Source of the DNA: Bacteroidota bacterium
GTDB taxonomy: Bacteria; Bacteroidota; Bacteroidia; Chitinophagales; Chitinophagaceae
DNA: 64,000 nucleotides
Assembly (NCBI GenBank): GCA_018267955.1
Contig: JAFDXL010000008.1
Span: forward strand, 372,001 to 436,000
Direction of reading: 5' to 3'
A program made the translations under genes and the position numbers. The notes under the pieces were generated by a model that worked only from the letters and a program-made list of their open reading frames with translations, was not told the DNA's origin and ran no database searches. Within the stretch, counting starts at the first letter, position 1. The number at the start of each line of letters is the position of its first letter. Below, in pieces: positions 60,751-64,000 of this stretch.

Positions 60751-61358
60751 TGAGCCTGTCGAAATACAACCAGAAACGAAATTTTAATGATACACCGGAA
60801 CCTGCCGGAAAAGCACGTAAAGCAGACAGCAAGTTGATATTTGTGGTGCAACGCCACCATGCGTCCCATTTGCATTACGATTTTCGCCTGGAGTTAAACG
60901 GTGTTCTTCTAAGCTGGGCTGTTCCTAAAGGTCCTTCGTTAAACCCCGCGGATAAAAGATTAGCTATGATGGTGGAAGATCACCCGCTTGACTATGCAAC
61001 CTTTGAAGGAGACATACCGGAAGGTAACTATGGTGCTGGTCATGTGGATGTTTGGGACCATGGCACTTATGAGCCGGTGAATGAAGAAAGCGAAACCATT
61101 ACTCCAAAAGAATTTAAAAGTAATCTTCATAAAGGCAGCATTAAATTCAGGATGAAGGGCAAACATCTTAAAGGTGAATTTGCTTTAGTGAAACTGAAAA
61201 GAGGACAGGAAGATAACAGCTGGCTACTGATAAAGCATCGTGATAAATACGCAACAGACGAACCATACAACAGCGAAGACTATGCAAAGAAAAGTTCGCT
61301 GAAGTACACAGAAGCACGGAATAATCGCCGGGGTTTAAAAAAAAAGTCAACTCCATAA
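60750..61358 (+). CDS. ligD: LigD N-terminal 3'-phosphoesterase domain (first part of frameshifted ligD)
   Basis: This 202-residue ORF is the 3'-phosphoesterase (PE) domain of LigD, which trims 3' ends before joining. FVVQRHHASHLHYDFRLELNG carries the catalytic His and Asp. WAVPKGPS and GNYGAGHVDVWDHGTYEP are also conserved. The ORF ends LKKKSTP shortly after an A9 run. A -1 slip at A AAA AAG (61340-61346) would continue directly into the ligase-polymerase ORF and give an 839-residue protein, the size of full PE-ligase-polymerase LigD. Ku overlaps its start by one base. Confidence 0.92.
   Translation: MSLSKYNQKRNFNDTPEPAGKARKADSKLIFVVQRHHASHLHYDFRLELNGVLLSWAVPKGPSLNPADKRLAMMVEDHPLDYATFEGDIPEGNYGAGHVDVWDHGTYEPVNEESETITPKEFKSNLHKGSIKFRMKGKHLKGEFALVKLKRGQEDNSWLLIKHRDKYATDEPYNSEDYAKKSSLKYTEARNNRRGLKKKSTP
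61337..61346 (+). other. Candidate -1 frameshift site (A9 run ending in G) within ligD
   Basis: Nine A followed by G (61337-61346). In the PE frame the codons are TTA AAA AAA AAG TCA ACT CCA TAA, so A AAA AAG lies in the correct phase for -1 slippage, as in E. coli dnaX. A weak downstream stem GACC / GGTC (61361-61364 with 61378-61381) exists. The ligase frame is open from 61325 and its extra residues look like a linker. A real indel or an assembly error in the homopolymer would look the same. Confidence 0.5.
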
Positions 61359-61420
61359 CTGACCCTCCTGATCCTCCGGTCTCACGCGCCCCAAAGGATG
61401 AAAAATATAAGCAGTTTATA

Positions 61421-63268
61421 GTGCCTATGCTTGCACGGCTGCACAATCAAGCTTTTGACAGGAAAGATTGGATATTCGAGATCAAATGGGATGGTTATCG
61501 TGCCATCGCAGAGTTGAACGGAGCTAAAACACGTTTATACTCTCGCAACGGTTTGTCATTTGCAGCTAAGTATCCTGTTGTTTTTGATGAGTTGACAACG
61601 ATCAAAAAGAAAATGATCATAGATGGCGAGATCGTTGCGCTAAACGAAAAAGGAATGCCCGATTTTCAACTACTGCAGCAATACGGAGAAAAGGAAGTGC
61701 CACTCATTTATTATGTATTCGATATTCTTTCCTTAAATGGTAAGTCAACCGAAGATATGCCGCTAATAGACAGGAAAGAACTTCTTAAAAGGTATCTCCC
61801 GGAATCTGAAGTGATCAAATATTGTGATCACATCGCCGAGAAAGGAAAGACTTTTTTTAATGAAGTAAAGAAACAGGGACTGGAGGGCATTATTGCCAAA
61901 AATGCGCAAAGTGCTTATGCTGAAGGTAGCCGCAATGGAGACTGGCTAAAGATAAAACATGTATTAACGGATGAGGCAGTGATAGCTGGCTATACCGCAC
62001 CTCGAAACAGCCGCAAATATTTTGGTGCACTAGTTTTGGGTACTTACGAAAAAGGAAAGCTTACCTATATTGGTCATACAGGTACAGGATTCACTGATAA
62101 GATACTGAAAGACGTATATAGTAAGCTGCAACCGCTTATTACCGATGCTAATCCTTTTGGTAAAAAGGTACCCGTAAATACAGCCGTTACCTGGGTGAAA
62201 CCGGAATTAGTATGTAATCTTAAGTATACGGAGATCACCAAAGATGGTATTCGCAGGCACCCAGTGTTCATGGGCTTACGGGTCGATAAAGCCCCGAAGG
62301 ACGTGCACCGGGAAGCACCTGTGGAAGTGCCGGAATCTAAGACAACAAAACAAACATCAAAACATATGGCAGCCACATCATTGAGCAAAAAGCTCATACT
62401 CACCAACCTTGATAAGGTGTTCTGGCCCGATGAGGGCTACACCAAAGGCGATGTATTGAACTACTACAACAGTGTTTATAAATACATCATCAAGCATATC
62501 AAAGATCGTCCGCAATCCTTGAAACGAACTCCAAATGGTATTAACGGACCTGCCTTCTTTCATAAAGACGCTGGTGAGAACGCTCCCGAATGGATGGATA
62601 CATATCCTACTTATTCAGAGAACGTCCATAAGACGATCGACTACCTGGTATGCAATACAAAAGACGCATTGCTTTACATTGTTAACCTTGGTTGTATTGA
62701 GATCAATCCTTGGAATTCACGGGTGCAGTCGCCAGACCGTCCTGATTACCTCGTACTAGACCTGGACCCGTCCGATAAAAATACATTCGATGAGGTGGTT
62801 GCCTGTGCGCAGGTGATCAAAGAGATATTGGAGCAAGGTGGTGCAGAGAGTTATTGTAAAACATCCGGTTCTACGGGCTTGCATGTTTACCTGCCTCTTG
62901 CTGCTAAATATACTTACGAACAGGCTCGTGATTTTGCGCAAGTGATAGCACAGATGGCACAGGAGCAATTACCTGAATTTACTACTTTGGAACGTTCTCT
63001 TAGTAAGCGTAAGAAAAATCATATTTACATAGATTACCTGCAGAACAAGGAAGGGGCAACTTTGTCTTGTGCCTACAGCCTGCGCCCGAAACCAGGTGCA
63101 CCGGTATCTATGCCGCTGGAATGGAACGAGGTGAAAATGGGTTTAAATCCGCTCGACTTTAATATCAATAATGCTTTGGAACGGATCGAAAAGAAGGGTG
63201 ATATTTTTCTGCCGGTATTAAAGAAGGGAGTAGATATAGTTAAGGTATTAAAGAATTTGGGAGCTTAA
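61421..63268 (+). CDS. ligD: LigD ligase-polymerase domains (second part of frameshifted ligD)
   Basis: Read from the GTG at 61421 this is 615 residues. The frame is open upstream to 61325 with no ATG before the third codon. It has the ATP-dependent ligase with FEIKWDGYRAIAE (nucleotide-binding Lys). The polymerase/primase domain follows at about residues 320-610 (VFWPDEGYTKGDVLNYY, LDLDPSDKN with the metal Asp pair, TSGSTGLHVYLPL). Together with the PE ORF this makes the complete LigD of bacterial end joining. Without frameshifting it would be made alone, as in species with split LigD functions. The nei-like gene follows 10 bp later. Confidence 0.92.
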   Translation: MPMLARLHNQAFDRKDWIFEIKWDGYRAIAELNGAKTRLYSRNGLSFAAKYPVVFDELTTIKKKMIIDGEIVALNEKGMPDFQLLQQYGEKEVPLIYYVFDILSLNGKSTEDMPLIDRKELLKRYLPESEVIKYCDHIAEKGKTFFNEVKKQGLEGIIAKNAQSAYAEGSRNGDWLKIKHVLTDEAVIAGYTAPRNSRKYFGALVLGTYEKGKLTYIGHTGTGFTDKILKDVYSKLQPLITDANPFGKKVPVNTAVTWVKPELVCNLKYTEITKDGIRRHPVFMGLRVDKAPKDVHREAPVEVPESKTTKQTSKHMAATSLSKKLILTNLDKVFWPDEGYTKGDVLNYYNSVYKYIIKHIKDRPQSLKRTPNGINGPAFFHKDAGENAPEWMDTYPTYSENVHKTIDYLVCNTKDALLYIVNLGCIEINPWNSRVQSPDRPDYLVLDLDPSDKNTFDEVVACAQVIKEILEQGGAESYCKTSGSTGLHVYLPLAAKYTYEQARDFAQVIAQMAQEQLPEFTTLERSLSKRKKNHIYIDYLQNKEGATLSCAYSLRPKPGAPVSMPLEWNEVKMGLNPLDFNINNALERIEKKGDIFLPVLKKGVDIVKVLKNLGA

Positions 63269-63278
63269 GATTATTCAT

Positions 63279-64000
63279 ATGCCGGAAGGTCCATCAATTG
63301 TAATTTTAAAAGAGCAGGTACAGCAGTTCAAAGGTAAGCTTGTTACAGAGGTTCACGGCAATACAAAGGTTGATAAGGAACGCTTACGCAATAAGAAGAT
63401 CATTGATTTCAAAAGCTGGGGAAAACATTTCCTTATTTGTTTCAAAGATTTCACGGTGCGAATTCATTTAATGCTGTTTGGCTCCTACCGTATCGATGAA
63501 AGAAAGCCAACTGATGCCCGCCTTGGTCTTGTATTTAAAAATGGTGAACTTAATTTTTACGCATGCTCTGTAGTAATACTGGAGGAAGATTTAGATGAAA
63601 TATATGATTGGAGCGCCGACATCATGTCTGATAGCTGGAGCAATGCAAAAGCCAAAAAGAAGCTAAAAGCAAATCCCGATCAGTTGGTATGTGATGCGTT
63701 GCTCGATCAAAACATATTCGCAGGCTCAGGTAACATCGTTAAAAACGAAGTACTGTTTCGCATTAAAGTACACCCCGCAAGCAGGGTAGGAGCATTACCC
63801 GAAAAGAAATTAAACGAGCTGATTAACGAAACGCACAAATATGCCTTCCAGTTTTACGATTGGAAAAAGAAGTTCGAATTAAAGAAGCATTGGCAGGCAC
63901 ATACCAAAATGATATGCCCGCGTTGCGATATTCCCCTGAAAAAAGAATATCTGGGTAAAACCAACCGGCGAAGCTTTTTCTGTACTAATTGCCAGGAATT
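63279..64000 (+). CDS. Fpg/Nei-family DNA glycosylase (endonuclease VIII-like), runs off the window
   Basis: The 240 visible codons begin MPEGPSIVILKEQVQQFKGK. Pro2 (nucleophile) and Glu3 are the catalytic residues of the Fpg/Nei family, which cuts out oxidised bases and nicks the DNA. The helix-two-turns-helix region reads LLDQNIFAGSGNIVKNEVLF. A zinc finger has CPRC and CTNC before the window ends, so the 3' end is nearly complete. MPEGPSI fits Nei better than Fpg. It lies 10 bp after ligD, so a base-repair enzyme shares the end-joining operon. Confidence 0.88.
   Translation, partial: MPEGPSIVILKEQVQQFKGKLVTEVHGNTKVDKERLRNKKIIDFKSWGKHFLICFKDFTVRIHLMLFGSYRIDERKPTDARLGLVFKNGELNFYACSVVILEEDLDEIYDWSADIMSDSWSNAKAKKKLKANPDQLVCDALLDQNIFAGSGNIVKNEVLFRIKVHPASRVGALPEKKLNELINETHKYAFQFYDWKKKFELKKHWQAHTKMICPRCDIPLKKEYLGKTNRRSFFCTNCQE

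Overview
The window reads as chromosomal DNA of a member of the Bacteroidota, most likely near Chitinophagaceae. The signs are many TAnnTTTG (-7) promoter boxes instead of E. coli-type -10 boxes, a type IX secretion (T9SS) type A sorting domain, DUF5686, DUF5362 and DUF5522 family proteins, a zinc-free Bacteroidota-type ribosomal protein L36, and weak Shine-Dalgarno sequences. The family-level placement is inference. I found no tRNA, rRNA, CRISPR array, prophage or insertion sequence. No gap between genes exceeds about 300 bp.

Layout. 1-5.8 kb: tail of RNase Y, a serine hydrolase, then a minus-strand TetR / short-chain dehydrogenase / metallo-hydrolase run with two matching operators, and a DinB-like / PaaK-like pair. 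5.8-15.4 kb: guaB, a regulator plus membrane protein pair, a DUF5686 outer-membrane protein, and a minus-strand run TlpA - FUSC - AcpH - serine hydrolase. 15.4-24.1 kb: acyl-CoA carboxylase beta subunit, UbiA-like membrane protein, a T9SS cargo protein, trmB - DUF5522 - alkyltransferase-like protein, two convergent L,D-transpeptidases, and thiolase. 24.1-32.8 kb: two histidine kinases, MerR, a ClpP paralogue, an FtsX-like ABC transporter, and an acyl-CoA ligase. 32.8-46.9 kb: mnmH-selD (selenium tRNA modification), proS, a glycine/tyrosine-rich envelope protein, a FadL-like porin, parE, a PolX/PHP protein and cmk. 46.9-51.7 kb: acetyltransferase, dipeptidase, queA, gmhA-gmhB. 51.8-55.7 kb: infA-rpmJ-rpsM-rpsK-rpsD-rpoA-rplQ. 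55.7-64 kb: a TANGO2-like protein, a cytochrome-c-like lipoprotein, YitT, an acyltransferase-like protein, an SRPBCC protein, and a DNA end-joining operon ku - ligD - nei-like.

Most striking points. (1) LigD is split into a phosphoesterase ORF and a ligase-polymerase ORF. The two join by exactly one -1 step at an in-phase A AAA AAG site inside an A9 run, giving a normal-length 839-residue LigD. (2) The gaps before rpsK, rpsD, rpoA and rplQ in the alpha operon each hold a hairpin or inverted repeat. The one before rpsK ends in a terminator-like stem plus T-run. (3) In two places the T-tract of a terminator is also the -7 box (TATTTTTG) of the next gene. (4) Two near-identical 20-bp semi-palindromes exactly 600 bp apart look like TetR operators. 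(5) The PolX protein has lost two of the three polymerase aspartates but keeps its PHP nuclease residues.
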